A stretch of DNA of 64,000 bases from Ketogulonicigenium robustum (lineage in GTDB: Bacteria; Pseudomonadota; Alphaproteobacteria; Rhodobacterales; Rhodobacteraceae): NCBI RefSeq assembly GCF_002117445.1, contig NZ_CP019937.1, positions 807,501-871,500 of the forward strand. The letters run 5' to 3'. The notes beneath the pieces are model-generated. The model saw nothing but the letters and a program-made list of their open reading frames with translations, did not search any database and was not told where the DNA came from. Below, in pieces: positions 1-8,013 of the stretch. A program made the translations under genes and the position numbers. Numbering within the stretch: position 1 is the stretch's first letter; every line of letters begins with the position of its first letter.

Positions 1-1
1 G

Positions 2-238
2 ATGATGATTTCGACCGGCCTTTCGGGGGTCTTCGGGCTGATCGTCACGATCTTTGGCCCGTGGCTGACCTATGTTTTCCCGTGGATCGGTCTGGTCGGT
101 TTGGGTGTGCATAACATGCTGGGCGCGCGCAGCCGCAAGATGCTGGCCGCAGACACCGGCCGCGCGCTGATCTTTGCGGCCATCCAGATTGCAGTTCTGG
201 TCGTCGTTCTGGTGCTGATGATCTGCAAGCCGTTCTAA
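2..238 (+). CDS. Small membrane protein, possibly the 3' end of a longer gene
   Basis: The reading frame opens one base from the window edge, so this may be a complete 78-residue protein or the C-terminal end of a larger one. Two hydrophobic stretches (about residues 8-35 and 55-75) flank a short basic segment containing ARSRK, which suggests two membrane helices with a cytoplasmic loop. I do not recognise the family. It converges on the LacI-type gene and their stop codons overlap by 4 bases, so it is a separate transcription unit. Confidence 0.5.
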   Translation: MMISTGLSGVFGLIVTIFGPWLTYVFPWIGLVGLGVHNMLGARSRKMLAADTGRALIFAAIQIAVLVVVLVLMICKPF

Positions 239-1233
239 ACACAGCGCTGCGCGGTTGACCCGCGCGTGACCAATGTGACGGGCAACATCTGCCGCGGAGG
301 CGGCTGTTGCCCGCGCATCCTGTCATGCAGCGCGGCAAAAGCGCGTGCGCCCATTTCGGCCAGAGGCTGGCGTATCGTCGTCAGCGGCGGCGCGACCAGA
401 TCGGCGAAGGGCATATCGTCGAACCCCACCAATGATATATCGTCAGGAATGCTGACGCCCATCTGCGCGGCGCGGCGCAGCACACCCGTCGCGATAATGT
501 CCGAAACTGCGAAAACTGCGGTGGGGCGGCGGGGCAGAAGGGCAGTCAAGGCCGCAGCGCCGTGTGTGGCGCTATAGGGGCCCCATTGGATCATCTCGGG
601 CGGCACGGTAATGCCCGCGTCCTGCAGGCGGTCGACGCAGCCCGCCACCCGCGCGCGGCTGTTCGGCATGTGGCGCGGCCCCGCGATGATAGCCACGGCA
701 CGGTGCCCAAGTTCCAGCAGATGCCCTGCCGCCAACGCGCCGCCCACGCTGTTTTCGACCAATACGCGGGGGATGGGCGCGTCCGGCAGCAGGTCTTCGT
801 CCAACATGATCAGCGGATGGTTTTCGCCCAGCATCCGCGCAACAGCCCCCGTGGGCGTCACGGCCGACATGAAGATCAGCCCGTCAAACCGGCCCGCGCG
901 CAGTTGTGCCAGCGCCGCCGCCTCGCGCCGTGGGTCGGATTCGGTTGCGAGGATCAGCACCGAATACCCTGCCGCTGCCGCCGCGCGTTCGATTGCGGCA
1001 GCAAGGGCGGTGAAGAAGGGGTTGGATATTTCCGGCGTGACGATGGCGATGGTTTGGGTGCGTCCGGTCGACAGTTGCCGCGCAACCGCGTTCGGGCGCC
1101 AGTCCAATGCGGCGATGGCGCCGTCGATGCGGCTGCGCGTGGCCTCGGGCAGCTTCAGGCCGCCGTTGACATAACGTGATACCGTGGTCGGTGATACGCC
1201 CGCCGCGCGGGCGACATCGGCCAGTCGCGCCAT
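235..1233 (-). CDS. LacI-family transcriptional regulator
   Basis: 332 residues, the usual LacI-family length. An N-terminal helix-turn-helix (about residues 3-25, with LADVARAAGVSPTTVSRY) is followed by a periplasmic-binding-protein-like ligand domain (about 60-330) with the typical ISNPFF, GFDDMPFA and PPLTTIRQP segments. It is the last gene of a minus-strand unit: the creatininase-like stop and this start share one base (TGATG), so translation is probably coupled. By position it should control the divergent nucleoside-type operons. A palindromic LacI-style operator candidate lies at 3034-3047. The effector is not known; a nucleoside or nucleobase is the natural guess from context. Confidence 0.93.
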   Translation of the reverse strand: MARLADVARAAGVSPTTVSRYVNGGLKLPEATRSRIDGAIAALDWRPNAVARQLSTGRTQTIAIVTPEISNPFFTALAAAIERAAAAAGYSVLILATESDPRREAAALAQLRAGRFDGLIFMSAVTPTGAVARMLGENHPLIMLDEDLLPDAPIPRVLVENSVGGALAAGHLLELGHRAVAIIAGPRHMPNSRARVAGCVDRLQDAGITVPPEMIQWGPYSATHGAAALTALLPRRPTAVFAVSDIIATGVLRRAAQMGVSIPDDISLVGFDDMPFADLVAPPLTTIRQPLAEMGARAFAALHDRMRGQQPPPRQMLPVTLVTRGSTAQRCV

Positions 1234-1976
1234 CAGCCGGGCAGCCCGTTGCGGTGCAAAAAGGCGCTGATGATGGGCGCGGTATTTGCCGCAATGCCGG
1301 CGATGAAAGCGTGGCCTTTTTCAGCCGTCGCGGGGCGCGGGTCGCCGAAAACGCCCGTGGGGTTGAATTCGCGCAACTGCATGGGAATGCTGCCGAAAAG
1401 CGGCGGGAATGTCGGGTAGCTGGGGGCTGCAGCCTCCATCCGCACAGCGTCGGGGCGCAGGGCTAGCATCATCGATGTCTCGACCTCGTCCGCGTGGTAA
1501 AAGTGGGGCGCGGCGGGTGTGCTGTCACAATGCACTGCGGCCAGATCGCCAAGGCCGGGGTAGTCCAGATGCAGGCAAGGCAGGCCCGCGTCCGACAAGC
1601 GCCGCGCGGCCAGCAGCATGGGTTCGTGATTGCCGAAATGGCCGTTCAAAATGATCAGCCCCGCCACACCCATCTGCCGCAACCCCTCGCCAATGTCGAC
1701 GATGGCCGCCTGCAGCGTGGCGGGCGACAGCGACAAGGTGCCGGGGTAGGCGGCGTTATTCCACGCGTCGCCATAGGGCATTGCAGGCAGCAATAGGGCA
1801 TCCAGCGGGTCGGCGATCGCGCGCGCGACACCCAGCGCCAGATCGGCATCAACGGTCAGCGGCAGGTGCGCGCCGTGTTGTTCGACCGCGCCCAGCGGCA
1901 GCACGGCCAACGTGGGGCGGGCAAGGCGGGCTTCAACCTCGGTCCAAGGGGTCGTTGCGAAATCGAGTGCGGGCAT
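1233..1976 (-). CDS. Creatininase-family amidohydrolase
   Basis: 247 residues, normal for the creatininase family, whose members hydrolyse cyclic or linear amide bonds with two metal ions. The metal motifs are visible: E32, H34, H37 and D43 in VEQHGAHLPLTVD, H113 in NGHFGNHE, and H161 and E164 in HADEVETS (the family usually has HAGE). The family includes creatininase and formamide-hydrolysing enzymes of pyrimidine-like intermediates (FAPy deformylase type), so the name does not fix a substrate. The start shares one base with the cdd stop and the stop shares one base with the lacI start, giving a tight three-gene unit. Next to deaminases and a nucleoside hydrolase, a ring-opened or modified nucleobase amide is a reasonable inference. 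Confidence 0.85.
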   Translation of the reverse strand: MPALDFATTPWTEVEARLARPTLAVLPLGAVEQHGAHLPLTVDADLALGVARAIADPLDALLLPAMPYGDAWNNAAYPGTLSLSPATLQAAIVDIGEGLRQMGVAGLIILNGHFGNHEPMLLAARRLSDAGLPCLHLDYPGLGDLAAVHCDSTPAAPHFYHADEVETSMMLALRPDAVRMEAAAPSYPTFPPLFGSIPMQLREFNPTGVFGDPRPATAEKGHAFIAGIAANTAPIISAFLHRNGLPG

Positions 1977-2926
1977 CAGTTCAGATCCATCATCGTCAGG
2001 GGGGCGTTCGGGGCAAGGCGCCCCAGCAATTCTTGCGTTGCAAGGCTCAGGTCTACGGCTGCGCCCGCGCGGCGCGCGAACCAGCCGCGGCGAATGTCGC
2101 CGTAGGCCATGCCATGATCCAGCAGCATCACGACAGCGGCCTGCGCGGGGGTAATGGTGGGATTATAGGCACAGCTTTCAATTCCCGTGCCCCACACCAG
2201 CCCGCCGTCTGCCATTTCCAGCACGAGGCTGGCGGGGCAGTTGCTGTAGGGCACGTGCCCACGATTTGCGGCGGTGATCAGCAGCTCGGCCACGGGGGCG
2301 GGGGCTTGGCTGGGGTCTGCCAGCGCGACGCTTTGTAATTGCGCGGCTGGGTTGGCACCGGGGGTGCCAAGGTCGGCGGGCGTGAACGCGCCGGGCAGCA
2401 CATCGTTCAGCGACATCCGGTGGCCGGCGGGGTCGATCAGGCGCAGGTTCGGCGCAGCCATGAATTCCGACAGGAACTGACGGCAGTGACCGCAGGGCAT
2501 GGCGGCCGTCAGAGCGATATGCGACAGCGCCTCGCCGCGCAAAAAGGCGCGGGTGGTCACAAACCCCTCGCCATGGATGGCATGGCCGAAATGTGCGGTG
2601 GGAAATTCGATATTGCCGCCCAGGGTGATCGCGCCGCTGACCGCCTCGCGCCCGACGGTGCCGACGGTGAAGCCCGAAATCGGCGGCCGCGCGACCATCG
2701 CGGCATCGGGCAGCAGCAACAGCATCAATTCCTCGACCCCGCTGAGGCCGTGGCGGGCCACCACCTTAGCCGCATGATCGGCGCTGATCCGGCGGCCATG
2801 CGCGCGCAGGTGGGCGGGGTCGGCAATCGGGGCCAGCGCGTCGGCGCGGATCTGGGCTTGCAGCGGCGTAAGCGCCGCAAGGCGCGCGGGAATGGCGGGG
2901 TCGACGGGGAAAGGTTGGGCGTGCAT
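1976..2926 (-). CDS. cdd: Cytidine deaminase, two-domain type
   Basis: Converts cytidine or deoxycytidine to uridine or deoxyuridine. With the start chosen here the protein has 316 residues, close to the two-domain E. coli Cdd type. The zinc motif HGE (residues 118-120, for the usual HAE) and PCGHC (144-148) lie in the catalytic half; the C-terminal half is the zinc-free copy. An in-frame ATG lies 57 bases further upstream, but the ATG at 2924-2926 has a good AAGGA ribosome site five bases before it and gives the usual N-terminus. First gene of the minus-strand unit cdd-creatininase-lacI, divergent from the amidohydrolase gene. Confidence 0.9.
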   Translation of the reverse strand: MHAQPFPVDPAIPARLAALTPLQAQIRADALAPIADPAHLRAHGRRISADHAAKVVARHGLSGVEELMLLLLPDAAMVARPPISGFTVGTVGREAVSGAITLGGNIEFPTAHFGHAIHGEGFVTTRAFLRGEALSHIALTAAMPCGHCRQFLSEFMAAPNLRLIDPAGHRMSLNDVLPGAFTPADLGTPGANPAAQLQSVALADPSQAPAPVAELLITAANRGHVPYSNCPASLVLEMADGGLVWGTGIESCAYNPTITPAQAAVVMLLDHGMAYGDIRRGWFARRAGAAVDLSLATQELLGRLAPNAPLTMMDLN

Positions 2927-3061
2927 CTGCGTCCTTGCCTGTTTTCGCGGCGAATGCCCGCGATCTTTGCTGTTGCCGCGCACCGGGCTTTCAAGCCATT
3001 TGACTTTGCTCGCACGCTGCTGCTTGTTCTCTTGTAAACCGATTTACTGACTTCGGAACCC
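2927..3061. promoter_or_regulatory. Divergent promoter region of the nucleoside-type locus
   Basis: 135 bases separate the cdd start from the amidohydrolase start, the only space in which both operons can have promoters. A TTGACT at 3000-3005 could be a plus-strand -35 element, but I see no convincing -10 at the right distance. The near-palindrome at 3034-3047 is listed separately. Confidence 0.5.
3034..3047. promoter_or_regulatory. Candidate LacI-family operator
   Basis: GTAAACCGATTTAC is a 14-base palindrome with mismatches only at the pair of positions flanking the central CG. LacI-family operators typically are even-length palindromes centred on CG. It ends 15 bases before the amidohydrolase ATG, where a bound repressor would block the plus-strand operon. 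The LacI-type gene in the adjacent divergent unit is the obvious candidate ligand. Confidence 0.5.
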
Positions 3062-4402
3062 ATGACCAGATTTTTGCTGAAGAACGCGACGGTCCTGACC
3101 GTTGATGCTGCCGATACTGCCTACGAAAAGGGCTGGATTGCCGTCGAAGACGGTCGAATCGCTGCCCTCGGCCCTGCTGGGTCCGAGCCGGAGGGCTTTG
3201 ATGCCGTGCAAGATCTGGCAGGCCATCTGGTCATGCCGGGGCTGGTCAACGCGCACACCCACAGCCCGATGATCCTGTTTCGCGGCGTCGCCGAGGGGCA
3301 GAGCCTGCTGACGATGGACGGCTGGTACAACGCCATTCGCGAGCCCGAGCTGTCGCTGGTCGCCGAGGACATTCCCCCCGCCGTCGCGCTATCCTGCGCC
3401 GAAATGCTGCTGTCGGGCACCACGACATTTTGCGAACAGTACTTCTTTGCCGATGAAATCGCTGGTGCCGTGCGCAAAGCGGGCATTCGGGCGGTTATCG
3501 CCTATGGTATCGTGCAACTGGGCGACCCCGAGGTTGGCGTGCGCGAACTGGCGCGGGCCGAGGCATTTTTGGCCAGCCAACGCTCGGCCGATGGTCGCGT
3601 TATTCCGTGGTTCGGCCCGCATGCGCCCTATGTCGATAATACGGCCGAGTTGCTGCAGGCCGAGGTTGAAATCGCCAATAAATACGGTTCGGGCCTGCAC
3701 ATGCATATGGCGGCTGGGCCTGAAGATAACGACGTCAGCTTAAAGTTGTATGGAAAAACCGCAGCGGTAGCCCTTGAAGAAACAGGCTTTTTCAACGGTC
3801 GTGTGCATGTCGCGCACTGTCTGGATTTGTCCGAAGAGGACATAGCCGTTTTCGCCCGCGCGCCTGCGGCCTCGGTCGCGTATTGCGCGACGGCGGGGCT
3901 GCGGTCGGGGCGCGAGGGGATCTGCCCTGTCATCGATCTGCGTGCGGCGGGCGTGACAGTCGGTATCGGCACCGATAATGTGGCGGCCAATAATTCCTAC
4001 GACATGGTGCAGGAAATGCGCGTCGCAGGCCTTGTCGCCAGCCACCGCGAGGGGGTCGCGCAGCCGATCAGCAGCCGCGACTTGATCCGCATGGCGACGA
4101 TCGAGGGGGCGCGTGCGCTGGGCCTCGACCACGAGATCGGCTCATTGGAGGTTGGCAAGTCGGCTGATATCATATCCATCGACATGCGCGGCCCCGGCTG
4201 GTCGCCGACACCCGATGTGGAAACGGCATTGGTCTATTCCGGTTCGGGCCGCGATGTGCAAAACGTCTGGGTGCAGGGCGAGGCGCTGGTTCGTGACCGC
4301 GCACTGGTCCGCACCCAATACGAAACCGTTCGCACGGAATACGAAGCCGCCCACCATGTTTTCTGGGCGCGCGTCCAAGCGGCAAAGATGAAGGCGACCT
4401 AA
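3062..4402 (+). CDS. Amidohydrolase related to SAH/MTA and guanine-type deaminases
   Basis: 446 residues, a metal-dependent amidohydrolase of the MtaD/TrzN/AtzB type. Metal-binding residues are visible as HTH (65-67), H215 in HMHMAAG, H252 in HVAHC and D305 in GIGTDN; the C-terminal GSLEVGKSADI segment is typical. In the deaminases of this group the strand-5 histidine is followed by a glutamate (HxxE); here it reads H215-M-A-A, so the usual proton-shuttling glutamate is absent and the reaction may not be a standard deamination. First gene of the plus-strand operon; the nucleoside hydrolase ATG follows its stop after three bases. Substrate unknown. Confidence 0.85.
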   Translation: MTRFLLKNATVLTVDAADTAYEKGWIAVEDGRIAALGPAGSEPEGFDAVQDLAGHLVMPGLVNAHTHSPMILFRGVAEGQSLLTMDGWYNAIREPELSLVAEDIPPAVALSCAEMLLSGTTTFCEQYFFADEIAGAVRKAGIRAVIAYGIVQLGDPEVGVRELARAEAFLASQRSADGRVIPWFGPHAPYVDNTAELLQAEVEIANKYGSGLHMHMAAGPEDNDVSLKLYGKTAAVALEETGFFNGRVHVAHCLDLSEEDIAVFARAPAASVAYCATAGLRSGREGICPVIDLRAAGVTVGIGTDNVAANNSYDMVQEMRVAGLVASHREGVAQPISSRDLIRMATIEGARALGLDHEIGSLEVGKSADIISIDMRGPGWSPTPDVETALVYSGSGRDVQNVWVQGEALVRDRALVRTQYETVRTEYEAAHHVFWARVQAAKMKAT

Positions 4403-4405
4403 ATT

Positions 4406-5350
4406 ATGAATCCTGTCATTTTCGATTCCGACGGCGGTGTGGATGACGCGCAAGCCCTGCAAATGTTGCTGGCTGGCGGCGTGGTGCCTGTGGCGGTCAC
4501 ATCCGTTTTCGGCAACGTCAGCCTTGCGGCGGCAACGCGTAACTTGCTGACCGTGCTGGAAGTGACCGGCCACGGCGACGTGCCGGTTTACAGCGGTGCC
4601 AAGGTGCCGATGGTGCAGCCCATTATCGACGCGACCCACATTCACGGGGAAGACGGCCTTGGCGGCGCGCCGCGCCCGGCCACCATCCCCGCACCCGCGG
4701 GCGACGATGCCGTGACCTTCCTGCGCGAAACTTTCCGTAGCGCGGCCGCTGGCGGCACCAAAGTCGACATCATCATGATCGGGCCGCTGACGAACCTTGC
4801 GCTGGCCCTGCGGCTTGAGCCCGCGATCACCGCTGGTATCGGCCGCCTGACCATTATGGGCGCGACCGTTTATGGCCGTGGCAACACCACCCCAGCCGCC
4901 GAATTCAACATCTGCGCCGACCCAGAAGCCGCCGCCGTTGTCTTCCAAGCTGACATCGACACCATCGTCGTCCCGTGGGAGCCCTGCACGACCCACTACA
5001 TCAGCCGCGAGGATGCCCGCGCGCTGGTGGCTGCTGCGCCTGCCAGTGCAGTGCGCGATTTTTCCTCGGCGCTGCTGGAACATGCATGCAAGACCGACGA
5101 ATTCTACGGCGGGAACGGCAAGTTCAAATACGTTGACCCCTTTGCCATCGCCGTCGTGCTCGACCTTAGCATCGTCACCAAAACCGTGACAGCCAGCGTC
5201 GATGTCGCGCTGGCCCCCGGTATCACGCGCGGGATGACTTTGGTCGACCCGTCGGGACGCCTTGGAACGCCCAAGATCACGCTGGTCGAAGAAGCCAGCA
5301 TCGAACGGCTGACCGCCCTCTATGCCGCGTCGATCGCGTATCACGCGTAA
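4406..5350 (+). CDS. Inosine-uridine-type nucleoside hydrolase
   Basis: 314 residues, as usual for the family, which splits N-glycosidic bonds of nucleosides into base and ribose. The calcium-binding N-terminal signature is present as DSDGGVDDAQAL (residues 7-18; most members have DTDPG, so residues 8 and 10 deviate), with the conserved EFNICADPEAA further on and a late KYVDPFA segment. Its ATG lies three bases after the amidohydrolase stop, so the two are co-translated. It fits a pathway where an imported nucleoside is cleaved in the cytoplasm. Base specificity cannot be read from the sequence. Confidence 0.92.
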   Translation: MNPVIFDSDGGVDDAQALQMLLAGGVVPVAVTSVFGNVSLAAATRNLLTVLEVTGHGDVPVYSGAKVPMVQPIIDATHIHGEDGLGGAPRPATIPAPAGDDAVTFLRETFRSAAAGGTKVDIIMIGPLTNLALALRLEPAITAGIGRLTIMGATVYGRGNTTPAAEFNICADPEAAAVVFQADIDTIVVPWEPCTTHYISREDARALVAAAPASAVRDFSSALLEHACKTDEFYGGNGKFKYVDPFAIAVVLDLSIVTKTVTASVDVALAPGITRGMTLVDPSGRLGTPKITLVEEASIERLTALYAASIAYHA

Positions 5351-5373
5351 CCCCAACAGGAGAGTGTAAAGAC

Positions 5374-6402
5374 ATGTCGACCCTTATTACCCGTCGTGGG
5401 TTGGGCCAGCTGCTGCTGGCCACGACCGCCGTGGCTGGTTTTGTCGGCGCCGCCAGTGCGCAGGCCAAGACCCGCGTGGCGTTCGTGGTGCACGGCCAGC
5501 TTGGCGACAAAAGCTTCCTTGATTCTGCCGCCGCCGGCCTGAACCGTGCAGCCGAAAGCATGCCGATTGAGGCAACGGTGATCGAGCCAGGCAACGACCG
5601 CGCCCGGTGGGAGCCTGCGCTGGCCGATGCCTGCGACCAAGGCTACGACATCATCGTCGTCGGCACGTGGGAAATGACCGGTTTTGTCGTCGCGCTGGCC
5701 CCCGAATTCCCGGACACCAAGTTCATCATCTTTGATGACGCGCCCGATTTCGCGGCGAACAACCTGCCGAACGTGATTGCCATCACTTACCGCACATCGA
5801 CGGCGGCGTTCTTGGCGGGTTATGCCGCCGCCAAGGTCAGCCAGACCGGCAAAATCGGCGAGATTTTCGGCGTCGAAGGCGCGACGATCTTGGAATTCGC
5901 GGTCGGGTTCGAACAGGGCGCACGCCTTGCCAATCCGGATGTAGAATTGATCCGCGCCGTGGCTGGTAGCTTTACCGACCCCGCCAAGGGCAAGGAGTTG
6001 GCGCTGACCCAATTTGCCCAAGGCGCGGATATCGTCTTCCCGATCGCGGGCGGCACCGGCATTGGTGCGCTGCAAGCGGCGCGTGACGAAGGCAAGCTGG
6101 CCGTGGGCGTCGACAGTGACCAAGCCCTGATTTTCGAGGCCACGGACGAAGCCCAAGCCAAGGCGATCTTCACCTCGGTCGAGAAGAAGGTCGGCGATTC
6201 GATCTATCTGGTGCTGGAACAGACGCTGGCGGGGACTGCGCCCTATGGCAGCATCGTCGTGCTGGGGCTGCAAGAAGGCGCGGTCGGCATCTCGAAGAAC
6301 GCCTATTACGAGGCGAGCGTGCCTGCCGAGGTTCGCGCCGAGGTCGACGCGCTAGAGGCTCAGATCATCGCGGGCGAGATCACTGTCGAAACGATGATGT
6401 AA
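5374..6402 (+). CDS. BMP-family substrate-binding protein of an ABC importer
   Basis: 342 residues of the BMP/PnrA/Med family, periplasmic binding proteins that usually take purine or pyrimidine nucleosides. The N-terminus (TRRGLGQLL followed by a hydrophobic stretch and AASAQA) is a signal peptide with a twin arginine; there is no lipobox cysteine, so it should be soluble in the periplasm rather than a lipoprotein. The body begins TRVAFVVHGQLGDKSF, typical of the family. A ribosome site (AGGAGAG) precedes the ATG. A terminator-like hairpin follows the stop, before the ATPase gene, which would let the binding protein be made in excess. Confidence 0.92.
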   Translation: MSTLITRRGLGQLLLATTAVAGFVGAASAQAKTRVAFVVHGQLGDKSFLDSAAAGLNRAAESMPIEATVIEPGNDRARWEPALADACDQGYDIIVVGTWEMTGFVVALAPEFPDTKFIIFDDAPDFAANNLPNVIAITYRTSTAAFLAGYAAAKVSQTGKIGEIFGVEGATILEFAVGFEQGARLANPDVELIRAVAGSFTDPAKGKELALTQFAQGADIVFPIAGGTGIGALQAARDEGKLAVGVDSDQALIFEATDEAQAKAIFTSVEKKVGDSIYLVLEQTLAGTAPYGSIVVLGLQEGAVGISKNAYYEASVPAEVRAEVDALEAQIIAGEITVETMM

Positions 6403-6411
6403 TCCAAATTG

Positions 6412-6446
6412 CCGCGCCCGCCCGACAAGGGCGGACGCGGTTTTTC
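6412..6446 (+). terminator. Intra-operon hairpin with T tract
   Basis: Bases 6412-6423 pair with 6429-6440 (eleven pairs, one mismatch, five-base loop) and are followed at once by five T. This is a textbook Rho-independent terminator shape between the binding-protein gene and the ATPase gene. In an operon it probably terminates part of the transcripts and stabilises the upstream message. Confidence 0.75.
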
Positions 6447-6468
6447 TTTGAAGATGGAAGAACACCCG

Positions 6469-8013
6469 ATGCAACCAGTCATCGAGGCAATCGACATCCG
6501 CAGGGTCTACCCTGGCGGCACTGTGGCGAATGACGGCGTCAACTTGCGCGTTATGCCCGGCGAGGTTCATGCCGTAGTGGGCGAGAATGGTGCTGGCAAA
6601 TCGACGCTGATGAAGATCCTGTTCGGCACGGAAAAGCCCGATGGCGGCAACCTGTCGATTTTTGGCCAGCAGGTGGCGTTTGCAGGCCCGCGCGATGCGA
6701 TTGATATGGGCATCGGCATGGTATTCCAGCACTTTTCGCTGGTGCCGTCTTTTACCGTTTACGAAAATGTGGTGCTTGGCTCGGAACCCAAAAATGGGAT
6801 CAAATTCGACCGCGCCACCGCCATCGCCCGCGTGCGCGAGCTTTCGCAGCGTTTCCGCCTGAATGTCGACCCCGAGGCGCGCGTCGATACGCTGCCCGTG
6901 GGCCAGCAGCAGCGCGTCGAGATTCTGAAATCGCTCTACCGTGACGCCAAAATCCTGATTTTGGACGAGCCGACCGCGGTTCTGGCCCCGCAAGAGGTCG
7001 AGGAATTGTTCGCCGCCGTGCGTGCGCTGGTGGCGCAGGGGCGCACTGTTATTTTCATCGCGCATAAACTGCCCGAGGTTCTGGCGATTTCCGACAGCAT
7101 CACCGTGATGCGCGCGGGCCGCACCGTGGGGCAGGTCAAGGCGGCTGATGTGACCGAAGACAGCCTTGCCACGATGATGGTCGGGCGCGAGGTGCAGCTG
7201 CGCGTGCCGCGCGCGGCGCATATTGGCGATGTGGTCTGCACCGTCGATGCGCTGGATCTGGTGTCCGAAAAAGGCACGCCGATCACGACGGGGCTGTCGC
7301 TATCCGTCCGCGCGGGCGAGATTTTGGGCCTTGTCGGTGTGGAAGGCAACGGTCAGGCCGAGGTGCTGGAAGCTATCGCCGGGCTGCGCGCCTCAGCGGG
7401 CGGGCGCATTACCTTGGCGGGGCAGGTGCTGGACGGGCAGTCGGTGCTGCAGCGGCGCGCCAGCGGTGTCGCCTCGATCCCCGAAGACCGTCTGGCCGAG
7501 GGGTTGGCCCCGCAATCGACCATCGCTGAAAACCTGATCGCGACGCGTCTGCAGGACGACCGTTTTGTCCGCCGCGGCTTGCTGGATCTAAAAGCGATGC
7601 GTGCCAATGCGGTGGCGGCGATCCAGCATTTCGCGATTCGTGCGGGCGGTCCGGATTTTACCGCAAACACCTTGTCGGGCGGCAATATGCAAAAGGTGGT
7701 CGTCGCGCGCGAGTTGGCGCGCCAACCGGCGTTGCTGCTGGTCAACCAGCCGACACGAGGCGTCGATCTGGGCGCGACGCAATTCATCTGGGAACGTCTG
7801 ACCGAGGCGCGCGACGGCGGCGCTGCCGTCTTGCTGGTGTCCGCCGATTTGTCGGAACTGATGGCGCTGTCCGACCGGCTGGTCGTGTTCTATCGCGGAC
7901 AGATCGTCGCGGCTTTTGTCAATTCCGATGCGCTGACCGCCGAGGAATTGGGCCGATACATGCTGGGCCTTGCCACCCAAACACCAGAACAAGTCGCTGC
8001 GGGGATGCAATGA
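6469..8013 (+). CDS. Double ABC ATPase of a nucleoside-type importer
   Basis: 514 residues with two fused ABC domains, as in the RbsA/BMP-type importers. The first half has Walker A GENGAGKST (38-46) and Walker B LILDEPTAVL; its signature is the degenerate LPVGQQQR. The second half lacks a proper Walker A (GVEGNGQAE) but has LSGGNMQK and LLLVNQPTRGVD, the usual pattern. The frame is open further upstream, but an earlier start would place coding sequence across the hairpin at 6412-6446; the ATG at 6469 has GGAAG eight bases before it. Its stop overlaps the first permease start by four bases (ATGA). Confidence 0.93.
   Translation: MQPVIEAIDIRRVYPGGTVANDGVNLRVMPGEVHAVVGENGAGKSTLMKILFGTEKPDGGNLSIFGQQVAFAGPRDAIDMGIGMVFQHFSLVPSFTVYENVVLGSEPKNGIKFDRATAIARVRELSQRFRLNVDPEARVDTLPVGQQQRVEILKSLYRDAKILILDEPTAVLAPQEVEELFAAVRALVAQGRTVIFIAHKLPEVLAISDSITVMRAGRTVGQVKAADVTEDSLATMMVGREVQLRVPRAAHIGDVVCTVDALDLVSEKGTPITTGLSLSVRAGEILGLVGVEGNGQAEVLEAIAGLRASAGGRITLAGQVLDGQSVLQRRASGVASIPEDRLAEGLAPQSTIAENLIATRLQDDRFVRRGLLDLKAMRANAVAAIQHFAIRAGGPDFTANTLSGGNMQKVVVARELARQPALLLVNQPTRGVDLGATQFIWERLTEARDGGAAVLLVSADLSELMALSDRLVVFYRGQIVAAFVNSDALTAEELGRYMLGLATQTPEQVAAGMQ

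Noticed and set aside
4142-5356. A 404-codon minus-strand frame opposite the nucleoside hydrolase gene
   Set aside because: The plus-strand gene has clear family motifs and the antisense product is rich in Gly/Arg/His without structure.
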